Below are positions 7,466 to 15,564 of a stretch of DNA of 64,000 bases, in pieces. The DNA lies in assembly GCF_022549355.1 (NCBI RefSeq), contig NZ_JAKZGL010000015.1, positions 1 to 64,000 of the forward strand. The letters are read 5' to 3'. The translations under genes were made by a program, and so were the position numbers. Under the pieces are notes generated by a model. It was given only the letters and a program-made list of their open reading frames with translations, was not told the origin of the DNA and made no database searches. Source of the stretch: Acinetobacter sp. NIPH 2699. Lineage in GTDB: Bacteria > Pseudomonadota > Gammaproteobacteria > Pseudomonadales > Moraxellaceae. Within the stretch, counting starts at the first letter, position 1, and every line of letters starts with the position of its first letter.

Positions 7466-8791
7466 ATGAAACTCAATCAAGCAGATTTTAAACAACGCCG
7501 CGATCTTCTCGCTGAGAAAATGGGCAGTAATAGCATTGCCGTGATTGCGACCCGAGCAGAAATGTATCGTAATCGTGATGCTGATTATAAATATCGTGCA
7601 GACAGTAGTTTTTATTATCTCACTGGATTTGCAGAGCCAGAAGCAGTTGCCATTATTGAAACCTTTGAAGAAGGTGAAGAATATAGCTATAGCCTGTTCT
7701 GTCGTGAACGTAACCGTGAAATGGAAATCTGGAATGGCTATCGTGCGGGAGTCGACGGCGCAATTGAAATCTATGATGCAGATGAAGCTTATGCAATTGA
7801 TTTATTAGATGAAGAAATTATCGAGAAGTTGTTAAATAAACAGCGTCTTTACTATCGTATGGGGCAAAATGCTGAATTTGATGCGAAAGTAAGCCAATGG
7901 ATTCAGAAAGTGGACGCACAACAGCGTCGTGGTGGTACTGCACCTGCTGAAATGATCCAACTTGATCGTATTGTGGATGAAATGCGTTTGAAAAAATCAG
8001 CGCACGAAATTGAACTGATGCAGATCGCATCGAATATCAGCGCAGAAGCGCATACCCGTGCCATGCAAACGGTTAAACCTGAGATGATGGAATACGCACT
8101 CGAAGCGGAACTGAATTATATCTTTGGTAAAAATGGCTGTGTGCCAGCGTATAACAGTATTGTTGGCGGTGGTGAAAATGCCTGTATCTTGCACTACGTT
8201 GAGAATAATAAGCCATTAAAAGATGGTGATCTGGTTTTAATTGATGCGGCTTGTGAGTATGAATGCTATGCCTCAGACATTACCCGTACATTCCCTGTAA
8301 ATGGTAAATTTAGTCGAGAGCAAAAAGCACTTTACAATATTGTTTTAGATGCCCAGCTTGCTGCAATCGATGCCACCCGTATTGGCAATAATTATAAATA
8401 TCCGCATGAAGTCGCTGTAAAGATTTTAACTCAAGGTTTGGTTGATCTTGGTCTACTCAATGGTGATGTAGAAGAGTTGGTTGAAAGCGAAGCTTTCCGT
8501 CAATTCTTCATGCATGGGACAGGTCATTGGCTCGGTATGGATGTGCATGATGTCGGTGCCTACAAAATTGGGGAAGACTGGCGTGCTTATGAAGCAGGTA
8601 TGGTGGTCACAGTTGAGCCGGGCTTATATGTTGCACCAGATGATGAAACGGTTGATGCTAAGTGGCGTGGTATCGGTATTCGTATCGAAGATGATATTGT
8701 AGTGACTGAAAATGGTCCACTCGTTCTCACTAAAAACGTGGTGAAAACCGTTGAGGAAATTGAAAGTTTGGTGGGTCAGGTGAAAGCATAA
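7466..8791 (+). CDS. pepP: Xaa-Pro aminopeptidase
   Basis: The 441-residue protein matches PepP, a cytoplasmic dimanganese M24 peptidase that removes an N-terminal residue preceding proline. An N-terminal creatinase-like domain (1 to about 170) is followed by the pita-bread catalytic domain. Metal ligands are visible in order: Asp in LIDAACEYECYASD (two Asp), His in GTGHWLGMDVHD, Glu in TVEPGLY and Glu in GIRIEDD. Length equals E. coli PepP (441). It is the second gene of the ygfB-pepP-ubiH-ubiI cluster and is followed at once by a strong terminator. Confidence 0.95.
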   Translation: MKLNQADFKQRRDLLAEKMGSNSIAVIATRAEMYRNRDADYKYRADSSFYYLTGFAEPEAVAIIETFEEGEEYSYSLFCRERNREMEIWNGYRAGVDGAIEIYDADEAYAIDLLDEEIIEKLLNKQRLYYRMGQNAEFDAKVSQWIQKVDAQQRRGGTAPAEMIQLDRIVDEMRLKKSAHEIELMQIASNISAEAHTRAMQTVKPEMMEYALEAELNYIFGKNGCVPAYNSIVGGGENACILHYVENNKPLKDGDLVLIDAACEYECYASDITRTFPVNGKFSREQKALYNIVLDAQLAAIDATRIGNNYKYPHEVAVKILTQGLVDLGLLNGDVEELVESEAFRQFFMHGTGHWLGMDVHDVGAYKIGEDWRAYEAGMVVTVEPGLYVAPDDETVDAKWRGIGIRIEDDIVVTENGPLVLTKNVVKTVEEIESLVGQVKA

Positions 8792-8795
8792 TCAT

Positions 8796-8826
8796 AAAAA
8801 TGGGCTAATCGATTAAGCCCATTTTT
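8796..8826 (+). terminator. Intrinsic terminator after pepP
   Basis: An 11-bp stem (AAAAATGGGCT / AGCCCATTTTT) encloses a short loop and ends in a T-rich tail five bases after the pepP stop codon. It separates ygfB-pepP from the following genes. Confidence 0.85.
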
Positions 8827-8844
8827 ATATTTAAGAGAATAATA

Positions 8845-9318
8845 ATGAGTGAATATGCACCACAATATACCTTTAAAGAAAGAATCAAAATTATTACTTT
8901 ACATTGCTTATGGGCAATACCTCTATATCTGATTTTAGATCAACTTTTTTTTCCATGGCTGAAAGAAAGCAATTGGATTCTATGTAATCCATATGGTTGG
9001 CATACGCTTTGGTATGGAATGGGGGTATTTGCCCCTCTATTAATGCTTTTGATGGTTGTTTTGATACAAGGAAGGGATATGTTAAAAATTTATAGATTAA
9101 AACAATATCCTTTACCTAATAAAAAAGTAATGAATAAAACAAAGTATGTGTATGGTTTTCGGGCAACTTGGCGTTGTTATTTCTTTTTAATTTGGTGTGT
9201 GGGTGTACTTGCTTTTACTGTATTTGGTTATTTTACAGCAGTAAAACAGATCAGTCTTGTTGATCAAAAAAGGTTAGAACAAATTCAACAGAAAGAATGT
9301 AATGTTTCCAAAATGTAG
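8845..9318 (+). CDS. Small inner-membrane protein of unknown function
   Basis: The 157-residue protein has three likely membrane segments, at about 16-36, 58-78 and 112-133, and a basic loop between the second and third (KIYRLKQYPLPNKKVMNKTK). I do not recognise a family. It starts at an ATG preceded by AAGAGA. It sits between the pepP terminator and ubiH, a place where Pseudomonas has no gene, so it is probably lineage-specific. Lower-than-neighbour GC and more frequent A-ending codons fit an acquired or fast-evolving gene, judged by eye. Confidence 0.6.
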   Translation: MSEYAPQYTFKERIKIITLHCLWAIPLYLILDQLFFPWLKESNWILCNPYGWHTLWYGMGVFAPLLMLLMVVLIQGRDMLKIYRLKQYPLPNKKVMNKTKYVYGFRATWRCYFFLIWCVGVLAFTVFGYFTAVKQISLVDQKRLEQIQQKECNVSKM

Positions 9319-9429
9319 GGTAATTTTAAAAACACAGACCAAACAAAGTACAAATTCCCTTCCTGAGTTGAGTTAGAGTAAGATAGTCCCGAAACGTCAA
9401 ATCATGAAAAACTGATAAGGAATAATATT

Positions 9430-10641
9430 ATGCAGCAACAAGTCATCATTGTCGGTGGGGGTATGGTTGGACTCAGCCTTGCTTTAATGTTGGCAAAATC
9501 TAATATCGAGGTAAAGCTATTAGAAGCTGTGAAATATCCAAATTATGACGATGAAAACCTTGCGCCTTATCATTCTAGTTTTGATGCAAGAAATACTGCA
9601 TTGTCACGCCGTAGTGTGCAGATTTACCAAAAACTAGGTTTGTGGGATGCCTTGCAACAACATGCAACGCCAATTCTTCAAGTCCATATCACTGAACAGG
9701 GTAGCTTTGGTAAGGCTCGCTTAATTGCCGAACAAGAAAAGGTAGAAAGCTTTGGACAAGTCATTGAGAATGCTTGGTTGGGTCGTGTATTGCTGACTCA
9801 AGTCCGTCAGCAGCCATTGATTGAGCTGATTGATGGCGTACAAGTGACATCGCTAACGCAAGATGCAGATCATGTGCAAATTGAAGCCATACGAAATGGT
9901 GAATATATTCATTCCTTAAAATCCAAGCTCGTGATTGCTGCGGATGGTCGTGATTCATTCTGTCGACAAGCGATAGGCGTGGGCGTAGATGAACATGATT
10001 ATGACCAAGTGGCAATCGTCACTACCGTACAAACCTCTAAGCCACATCAACAAGTCGGCTTTGAACGTTTTAGTGCTTTAGGACCATTGGCATTATTGCC
10101 ATTGCCGGGTGAGTATCGCCGTTCCGTGGTGTGGCCAGTGAAAAAAGGCACTGAGGCTGAATGGTTAGGTGAGGAAAATGACCAACATTTCCTCGATGCC
10201 TTGCAAGAAACTTATGGTGATCGTGCAGGCAAATTTGAAAAAACAGGTAAGCGTTTTAGTTATCCATTGTCTCAAGTCTTAGCAGATAAACAAGCGGTTG
10301 GGCGTGTGGTGTTGATGGGAAATGCAGCACACACCATTCACCCTGTTGCAGGGCAAGGCTTTAATTTGTGTTTGCGTGATGCAGATGTATTGGTCCGCTT
10401 CTTAACTGAGCAACTTGTCAAATCTGATGATATTGGCAACCCAGAAAACCTCCTTGCCTATGAACAAGCTCGTTTGAAGGATCAGCAACGCGTGATTAAG
10501 TTCTGTGATTCAGTAGTGCGCGGTTTTAGCAATCAAAACCCAATTCTAAAATTAATACGCAATACAGGTTTGGTTGCATTTGATGTAATTCCGGGGATTA
10601 AGCCTTTGGTTGCCAACTATGCGATGGGACTAAAAGCATGA
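9430..10641 (+). CDS. ubiH: 2-octaprenyl-6-methoxyphenol hydroxylase (UbiH)
   Basis: A 403-residue FAD monooxygenase of the UbiH/UbiF/UbiI group. It carries the Rossmann motif IVGGGMVGLS (residues 6-15), a central DGRDS motif and the FAD-ribityl motif MGNAAHTIHPVAGQGFN. It hydroxylates the ring of the ubiquinone precursor. The order ygfB-pepP-ubiH-visC supports naming the first of the two paralogues UbiH. AAGGA lies upstream of its ATG. Its stop overlaps the start of the next gene by four bases (ATGA), so the two hydroxylases are translationally coupled. Confidence 0.88.
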   Translation: MQQQVIIVGGGMVGLSLALMLAKSNIEVKLLEAVKYPNYDDENLAPYHSSFDARNTALSRRSVQIYQKLGLWDALQQHATPILQVHITEQGSFGKARLIAEQEKVESFGQVIENAWLGRVLLTQVRQQPLIELIDGVQVTSLTQDADHVQIEAIRNGEYIHSLKSKLVIAADGRDSFCRQAIGVGVDEHDYDQVAIVTTVQTSKPHQQVGFERFSALGPLALLPLPGEYRRSVVWPVKKGTEAEWLGEENDQHFLDALQETYGDRAGKFEKTGKRFSYPLSQVLADKQAVGRVVLMGNAAHTIHPVAGQGFNLCLRDADVLVRFLTEQLVKSDDIGNPENLLAYEQARLKDQQRVIKFCDSVVRGFSNQNPILKLIRNTGLVAFDVIPGIKPLVANYAMGLKA

Positions 10642-11876
10642 GTGAAATGTTAGATGTGGTCATCGTTGGTGGTGGATTAGTTGGTGGTTTAACCGCGTTG
10701 CTGTTAGCCCAAGGTGGCGTGCAAGCGACAGTATTAGATGCTGCACCTATACTTGATCAAGACAAAACGCTTGGGGTAATGAATCCACGAGTATTAGCAC
10801 TCAGTCAAGCTACCATTCATTTGCTGAAAACAGTCGATGTCTGGGATGATTTAGCGCGTCAAATGCCATATTCAGGCATGCAAGTCTGGAATAAAAATGG
10901 CTATGGTGAAATCAATTTTGGACATGCATCTAAACAGCAACCGAATCCAGATCAAGCTTTAGGCTCAATGGTTGAACCGAGTGTTTTGAATGTTGCGATT
11001 CAACAAAAGATGCTACAGCGACTCAAAGACTACCGCACTCAAGTCAAAGTTGTTCGTATCGAACACATTCCACAAGGTTGGTTGATTCAACTCGCTGATG
11101 GCACGACGCTAAAAACCAAATTATTGATTGGTGCAGATGGGGCCAACTCATTTGTGCGTGAACAGGCTTATATTGATTTAGATATATTGGACTATCAACA
11201 GGCTGCGATCAGTTGTGCGATTAAAACAGCACAACCGAATCAATATGTTGCACGGCAGATTTTCCTACCGACAGGACCGCTTGCTTATTTGCCAATGGCA
11301 AGTCTTGATCCACAAGAAAATGGCTATTGGCAGTCGATTGTTTGGAGCTTGCCAGATGATTATGCCGATGAATATTCAGCATTCTCTGATCAGGAATTTA
11401 TGCAGTTGTTGGCCCATGAAAGCTTACACATGCTGGGTGAGGTGGTTGATGTACGTTCACGCGCACAGTTTCCACTCAAAGCTCGCGCAGCGCAACGCTA
11501 TGTAAAATCAGGTTTGGCATTGATTGGTGATGCGGCACATGTGATTCATCCTTTAGCAGGGCAAGGTGTCAATATTGGTTGCTTAGATGCAGCGGTACTT
11601 TGTGATGTATTACTGCATGATTTAAAACGTGGTGTGTGGGCAAATGAGCAAACGTTGTTGCGTTATGAGCACCAACGTAAAGGGCAGAATGATGCCATGA
11701 TGCACAGCATGTCTGCGATTGGTTGGTTGGAAAGTTCTGAGTTATTTCCCTTTGTTTGGGCGAGAAATTTTGGCCTAAAACAGGTCGAGCAATTCGACTG
11801 GTTCAAAGATCGTTTTATGCAGCAAGCCAATGGATTAAAGACTTTACAAGCGACGAGATACGCGAGGGGCTATTGA
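10638..11876 (+). CDS. ubiI: UbiI/VisC-type ubiquinone-biosynthesis hydroxylase
   Basis: The 412-residue paralogue of the preceding gene has VVIVGGGLVGGL at the N terminus, GADGANSFVR in the middle and IGDAAHVIHPLAGQGVNIG. Family members hydroxylate C5 (UbiI) or C6 (UbiF) of the ring; which one cannot be settled from sequence alone. The final codons AGG GGC TAT TGA come from the terminal inverted repeat of a MITE-like element (11865-12131), so the native C terminus was probably changed by the insertion. It is co-translated with ubiH. Confidence 0.82.
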   Translation: MSEMLDVVIVGGGLVGGLTALLLAQGGVQATVLDAAPILDQDKTLGVMNPRVLALSQATIHLLKTVDVWDDLARQMPYSGMQVWNKNGYGEINFGHASKQQPNPDQALGSMVEPSVLNVAIQQKMLQRLKDYRTQVKVVRIEHIPQGWLIQLADGTTLKTKLLIGADGANSFVREQAYIDLDILDYQQAAISCAIKTAQPNQYVARQIFLPTGPLAYLPMASLDPQENGYWQSIVWSLPDDYADEYSAFSDQEFMQLLAHESLHMLGEVVDVRSRAQFPLKARAAQRYVKSGLALIGDAAHVIHPLAGQGVNIGCLDAAVLCDVLLHDLKRGVWANEQTLLRYEHQRKGQNDAMMHSMSAIGWLESSELFPFVWARNFGLKQVEQFDWFKDRFMQQANGLKTLQATRYARGY

Positions 11877-12131
11877 TATTTCACTGATGTTTGCGACAGA
11901 GGTTGTTTTTTAGACGATACAAGGCATGTCTTGTGAAACTTAGTGACTCTAAGTAAGCAAGACATAACGCAGTAGCGGCAAAAAATGTCCCTGTCCCGTA
12001 GGGTTATGGCTAAAACTGCCCCAAACTTCGTTATGAAACTTGACAAGGGTCTCGCCATTGCCTGCATTTCATGCCTTGTTTGCCTTGTTTTAGCCTATAA
12101 CGCAAGCATGGATGAAGTACCAATAGCCCCT
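11865..12131. repeat. MITE-like element, copy A (267 bp)
   Basis: The ends are imperfect inverted repeats: AGGGGCTATTGATATTTCA at the left and, reading inward from the right, AGGGGCTATTGGTACTTCAT, followed by matching ATG-TTGCG. The interior closely matches copy B at 21883-22150 in the opposite orientation, at roughly 80-85% by eye over the full length. There is no transposase. A 65-codon open frame inside (minus strand) exists in both copies but diverges no slower than the DNA, so I do not treat it as a gene. It overlaps the last four codons of the ubiI-like gene. No clear target duplication. Confidence 0.75.
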
Positions 12132-12309
12132 ATAAAAAAATAGTAGATATTTTTTAAACAATCATTTATAAATCAGAGTGAATTTGGTCGAAAAAAATAC
12201 GATTTAACAAATATTGTGCTTTGCGAAATGATGAGAGCTTGTTAAATTTCACCAAGTTCTGATGACCAAATAACGATGATGAAAGATCAGTCATTGTGGG
12301 GAGAGTAAT
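12132..12309. other. Short AT-rich promoter region before the sutA-like gene
   Basis: No gene is seen between the MITE-like element and the sutA-like start. A good ribosome site (GGGGAGAG) lies at the right end, at about 12298-12305. Confidence 0.4.
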
Positions 12310-12561
12310 ATGACGGAAATAAATGATTACGACGAAAACACAGAAGATTCTGCTGTTGACGATGATGAGGCAAAAGCTGCCGAAAATGGTGCAGATAGTG
12401 AAGAATCTTCTGCTGCCAATGATATTGATCTTGCAGAAGCAGAAAGCTTAACGGTGACTGCCAAGCAAAAACAACGTCAAGCGTTAGAAGATGAAGTTGC
12501 TGCATTTTTAGCACGTGGTGGGCGAATTGTCGAAGTACCACCAGGTGAACACGAAGATTAA
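12310..12561 (+). CDS. SutA-like small acidic RNA-polymerase-binding regulator
   Basis: The 83-residue protein has a very acidic, disordered N terminus (about 1-48, rich in Asp, Glu and Ala). A helix follows (about 50-68, with KQKQRQALEDEV), then ARGGRIVEVPP. This is the layout of Pseudomonas SutA (about 105 aa), whose helix carries KQKERDAL and SRGGKVQEI. SutA binds RNA polymerase and supports transcription of rRNA and other housekeeping genes in slow growth. The C-terminal tail is shorter here. It stands alone behind a strong ribosome site. The call rests on my memory of the Pseudomonas sequence. Confidence 0.6.
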   Translation: MTEINDYDENTEDSAVDDDEAKAAENGADSEESSAANDIDLAEAESLTVTAKQKQRQALEDEVAAFLARGGRIVEVPPGEHED

Positions 12562-12575
12562 GTTTTTATCTCCCT

Positions 12576-12643
12576 TGCACTGCGGTTATCACAGTGCACC
12601 CCATCTTTATTCAAGTGGGACTCCTCCCTTTTAGCAAGGGAGG
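12576..12643 (+). terminator. Two hairpins after the sutA-like gene
   Basis: TGCACTG / CAGTGCA (12576-12598) is followed by CCTCCCTT / AAGGGAGG (12623-12643). Neither has a T-run on the right, so they may protect a 3' end or act with another factor. They lie between convergent genes. Confidence 0.45.
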
Positions 12644-12655
12644 TTGGTAGGGTGT

Positions 12656-13105
12656 CTATCGATGTGATGCTTTTTTGTATTGATGCGATTCATGCTCACA
12701 TTCAAGTGGATGATTTAATTCTTTTAAAATCCCACATTGTTCAATGGTACGATGCTGTGAACATTGCTGTTTGAGATGAGCTAAATCTTGCTTCAGATGT
12801 TCTAAGTTTTTAATTTTTTGGGAAATTTCCGCAAGATATTGATCAATGAGATGATCGACCTCTATACAGGTTTGTTTTGGATTTTTTGCTAAATCTTTTA
12901 ACCTTTGGATATCCTGTATGGTGATTCCAAGTTCTCGGCAATGTTTAACAAAAAACAAATCTGAAAGTATCTGTTCAGAATAATAACGATAATTTCCTGA
13001 TGTACGTTGTACTTTTTCTAAAAGCCCAATTTTTTCGTAATAACGAAGTGTATCGACAGATATGCCTGACTTTTTTGCCAATTGCCCAATTGTAAAATTT
13101 ACCAT
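12656..13105 (-). CDS. MerR-family metal-responsive regulator
   Basis: The 149-residue protein has the MerR winged-helix domain (FTIGQLAKKSGISVDTLRYY at residues 4-23), a long dimerisation helix and Cys residues near 75, 115, 124 and 134. These suit binding of a soft divalent metal such as Cd, Pb or Zn. It is most like the CadR/PbrR/ZntR branch, but the C-terminal metal loop does not let me name the metal. It diverges from a CDF transporter across a promoter with 19-bp spacing, so it almost certainly activates that gene. The start is only two bases from the -35 of the divergent promoter. Confidence 0.85.
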   Translation of the reverse strand: MVNFTIGQLAKKSGISVDTLRYYEKIGLLEKVQRTSGNYRYYSEQILSDLFFVKHCRELGITIQDIQRLKDLAKNPKQTCIEVDHLIDQYLAEISQKIKNLEHLKQDLAHLKQQCSQHRTIEQCGILKELNHPLECEHESHQYKKASHR

Positions 13106-13107
13106 GC

Positions 13108-13138
13108 TTGACTCTGGAGTTACTCTAGGGTTTTAAAT
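13108..13138 (+). promoter_or_regulatory. MerR-type promoter/operator for the CDF transporter
   Basis: TTGACT (-35, 13108-13113) and TTAAAT (-10, 13133-13138) are separated by 19 bases instead of 17, the hallmark of MerR-activated promoters. The spacer holds a dyad, CTGGAGT-T-ACTCTAG (13114-13128), with six of seven arm positions matching. The regulator would untwist this spacer when metal-bound. Confidence 0.85.
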
Positions 13139-13166
13139 CACTATAAAACATAGTGTGAGAAAAGTC

Positions 13167-13805
13167 ATGGCAGGATGTGGATGTAATACAACACCTTCAA
13201 CTCAAATCATTAGTCCAAGGTTTAGAAAAGCATTGTGGATTGCTTTGTTTCTGAATGCTGGGATGTTTTTTGTGGAAATTATTGGTGGTTCTCATGCACG
13301 TTCAGTTGCTTTATGGGCAGATGCGCTGGATTTCGCTGGTGATGCTGCAAACTACGCAATTTCTTTGGCAGTGCTCTCTATGAGCTTGTATTGGAGAGCA
13401 ACTGCGGCACTACTTAAAGGGATTACCATGGCGGCATTTGGCCTGTTTGTAATCGCTAAAGTGCTTTGGTCATGGTGGCTGGGGGTTGTTCCTGAGCCGA
13501 TGTTGATGGGCGTCATTGGTATACTTGCATTGATTGTAAATGTTAGTGTCGCTTTGATGCTTTATGCATTTCGTGAAGGTGATGCCAATATGCGTTCAGT
13601 TTGGCTTTGTAGCCGTAATGATGCAATTGCGAATTTAGCGATTATTATTGCCGCAGTTGGGGTGTTTGGAACTGGAACGATGTTTCCTGATTTAATCGTG
13701 GCATTTATTATTGCCTATTTGGGTGTGTCTTCTGGATATTCTGTGATTAAACAGTCGCTTCGAGAAAGAAAGCAGTCAAAAGCGGTGATGGGTCATAATG
13801 TATAA
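13167..13805 (+). CDS. Cation diffusion facilitator-like efflux protein
   Basis: From ATG 13167 (MAGCGCNTTP) the product is 212 residues. The ATG is preferred to the GTG at 13155, because a GAGA ribosome site lies six bases upstream. Six membrane segments span about 25-195. The ALWADALDFAGDAANY motif and SRNDAIAN carry the paired Asp/Asn residues typical of CDF transporters (HxxxD / DxxxD sites). CDF proteins export Zn, Cd or Co out of the cytoplasm in exchange for protons. The usual C-terminal cytoplasmic domain is missing, so this is a short form. The N-terminal CGC could bind metal. Expression is likely controlled by the divergent MerR protein. Confidence 0.8.
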   Translation: MAGCGCNTTPSTQIISPRFRKALWIALFLNAGMFFVEIIGGSHARSVALWADALDFAGDAANYAISLAVLSMSLYWRATAALLKGITMAAFGLFVIAKVLWSWWLGVVPEPMLMGVIGILALIVNVSVALMLYAFREGDANMRSVWLCSRNDAIANLAIIIAAVGVFGTGTMFPDLIVAFIIAYLGVSSGYSVIKQSLRERKQSKAVMGHNV

Positions 13806-13825
13806 AGAAATTTAATATAGTCAGC

Positions 13826-13859
13826 AAAAAAAAGTATCATACCGACATGATACTTTTTT
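13826..13859 (+). terminator. Bidirectional terminator between CDF gene and argO
   Basis: A perfect 10-bp stem (AAAGTATCAT / ATGATACTTT) with a 6-base loop has an A-run before it and a T-run after it. It serves both convergent genes. Confidence 0.85.
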
Positions 13860-13872
13860 GCTTTGAAATGAA

Positions 13873-14475
13873 TTAGAGCAGCAGTGATGCTGCAATACTC
13901 CACATCATACAGCCGATCATAAAATCTAAAACTTTCCAAGCTTTTGGATTGCTAAATAACGGTTTTAAGAGCTTTGAGCCATACCCTAAACTAAAAAAGA
14001 AAATCCATGAAGCTACAATACTCCCGAGCGCAAAACTGATTTTGTCCTCAAATTGAGTCGCCACTGATCCAATCAATACGATGGTATCTACATAAACATG
14101 AGGATTCAGCCAAGTAAAGGCAAGACCTGTTAAGAGTACCTGAGTCAAAGTCTGTTGATGGTTACTATCAAGTTGCATACTATGGGTGGCTTTAAATGCG
14201 CCATAAAAGGCTTTAGTGCCGTAAACCAATAAAAAAGTCGCACCTAAATATTTGGCGACTGTAATTAACAGCGGGGAGGTCGTCATAATTTCAGCAAAAC
14301 CCAAAACACCAAGTGCAATTAAGATGGAATCAGAGAGTGCGCAAAGTAAGCACAACCAGAATATGTATTGTTGCTTGAGCCCTTGTTTGAGGACAAATGC
14401 ATTTTGAGCTCCAATTGCAACAATGAGGCCGCTGCCAATACCAAAACCTTTCATAAAAACGCTAAGAGAGAGCAT
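13873..14475 (-). CDS. argO: LysE/ArgO-family basic amino acid exporter
   Basis: The 200-residue protein has about six membrane helices and the LysE signature near the start (GSGLIVAIGAQNAFVLKQGL). E. coli ArgO exports arginine (and canavanine), and LysE of Corynebacterium exports lysine. The divergent neighbour is an ArgP/LysG-type LysR regulator, the standard partner that senses basic amino acids. The substrate (Arg, Lys or both) cannot be read from the sequence. Its leader contains a terminator-like dyad 14 bases before the start codon. Confidence 0.85.
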   Translation of the reverse strand: MLSLSVFMKGFGIGSGLIVAIGAQNAFVLKQGLKQQYIFWLCLLCALSDSILIALGVLGFAEIMTTSPLLITVAKYLGATFLLVYGTKAFYGAFKATHSMQLDSNHQQTLTQVLLTGLAFTWLNPHVYVDTIVLIGSVATQFEDKISFALGSIVASWIFFFSLGYGSKLLKPLFSNPKAWKVLDFMIGCMMWSIAASLLL

Positions 14476-14489
14476 GACAATAAAACGAA

Positions 14490-14520
14490 AAAATCAGATG
14501 TGAGAATTATCTGACTTTTA
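14490..14520 (-). promoter_or_regulatory. Dyad in the argO leader: operator or attenuator
   Basis: On the minus strand AAAGTCAGAT and ATCTGATTTTTT flank a 9-base spacer; TCAGAT/ATCTGA is a perfect pair. The arm nearest argO is followed by a run of Ts, giving an intrinsic-terminator shape just before the ATG at 14475. It may equally be an ArgP binding dyad. Sequence alone does not decide. Confidence 0.45.
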
Positions 14521-14581
14521 AATGCAAAATAAGTAAAATTAAGAATATTTAGGTTTAGCTAAAAATAATTTAGGTTTTTCT

Positions 14582-15472
14582 ATGTTAGATAGTAAGCAAT
14601 GTGAAGCCTTTCTTGCAGTCGCAGAAGCAGGAAGTTTTGATGCTGCTGGCGAGCAATTATATATTACGCCTTCCGCCGTCTCGTTACGCGTACAGGCTTT
14701 AGAGAAATATTTAGGTCAGATTTTAATTATCCGTGGCCGACCAAGTGTGCTCACCAAAGCTGGGCAAACCTTGTTGCAGCATTTACGTCATACGCGGCTC
14801 ATGGAACAAAATCTTTTACAAGGTTTGATGGGGAAAACATCTGACTCCGAATTTTATAAGATTGCGTTGGCTTCAAATGCAGACTCATTAGCAACTTGGC
14901 TTTTGCCGAGTATTCAGCCCACACTGTTTAAAGAAAAAATCGTATTGGAATTAAAAATTGACGACCAGTCGCATACGCATACGTTATTAGAAACAGGACA
15001 GGTTAATGCTTGTATCTCTGCGGAAGAGCAGGTCATGTCAGGTTGCTTGGCTCAGCCGTTAGGCAAAATGCGTTATAAAATGTTGGCTTCTGCTGATTTT
15101 GCTGCGTATTGGTTTCGACTGGGGGTGAATAGGGAAAGCTTAAGAAAAACGCCCGCGGTGATTTTTAACCATAAAGATCTGATGCATTCAGAGATGCTAT
15201 TGAAGTGTTTCGGATTGCCAATGCAAAGTTATCCTTATCATTTTATTCCGTCAACAGATGCATTTGTCAAAGCAATTCAACTCGGTTTAGGCTTTGGAAT
15301 GGCACCTGAAATTCAGGTTCAATCTTTATTAAGCAGTGGTGCATTTGTAGAGATCATGCCAGAAGCTCAACTCGACATACCTTTATATTGGCACCACTGG
15401 AAACGGCAGTCTAAACAACTTGATATCTTGACCGAAACGATTGTTCAGGCAGCTAAAAAATTATTGATATAG
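14582..15472 (+). CDS. argP: LysR-family regulator ArgP (LysG/IciA type)
   Basis: The 296 residues begin with a LysR helix-turn-helix (QCEAFLAVAEAGSFDAAGEQ, residues 6-25) followed by ITPSAVSLRVQALE. The effector domain runs from about 95 to the end. The sequence and length fit ArgP/LysG, which activates divergent argO/lysE exporter genes in response to arginine or lysine. The argO homologue is immediately divergent with a 106-bp gap. The ATG follows a T-rich leader with no strong ribosome site. Confidence 0.85.
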   Translation: MLDSKQCEAFLAVAEAGSFDAAGEQLYITPSAVSLRVQALEKYLGQILIIRGRPSVLTKAGQTLLQHLRHTRLMEQNLLQGLMGKTSDSEFYKIALASNADSLATWLLPSIQPTLFKEKIVLELKIDDQSHTHTLLETGQVNACISAEEQVMSGCLAQPLGKMRYKMLASADFAAYWFRLGVNRESLRKTPAVIFNHKDLMHSEMLLKCFGLPMQSYPYHFIPSTDAFVKAIQLGLGFGMAPEIQVQSLLSSGAFVEIMPEAQLDIPLYWHHWKRQSKQLDILTETIVQAAKKLLI

Positions 15473-15513
15473 TTGTTCGGGATTTTCTAAGAAATCTATG
15501 ATGTTGTATGTGG

Positions 15514-15552
15514 GATGCAAGGTAATGCTATGCAGTGTTCATTACCTTGCAT
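15514..15552. repeat. Perfect 13-bp inverted repeat between argP and rsmI
   Basis: ATGCAAGGTAATG (15514-15526) and CATTACCTTGCAT (15540-15552) form a perfect stem with a 13-base loop. There is no T-run. It lies between convergent genes and could protect the 3' ends of both transcripts. Confidence 0.6.
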
Positions 15553-15564
15553 GAATTTACATAA

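Noticed and set aside
11870..12067. Open frame of 65 codons on the minus strand inside MITE-like copy A, with a counterpart (70 codons) inside copy B
   Set aside because: Both frames look alike only because the elements are repeats. Amino-acid similarity is no higher than nucleotide similarity, and there is no ribosome site.
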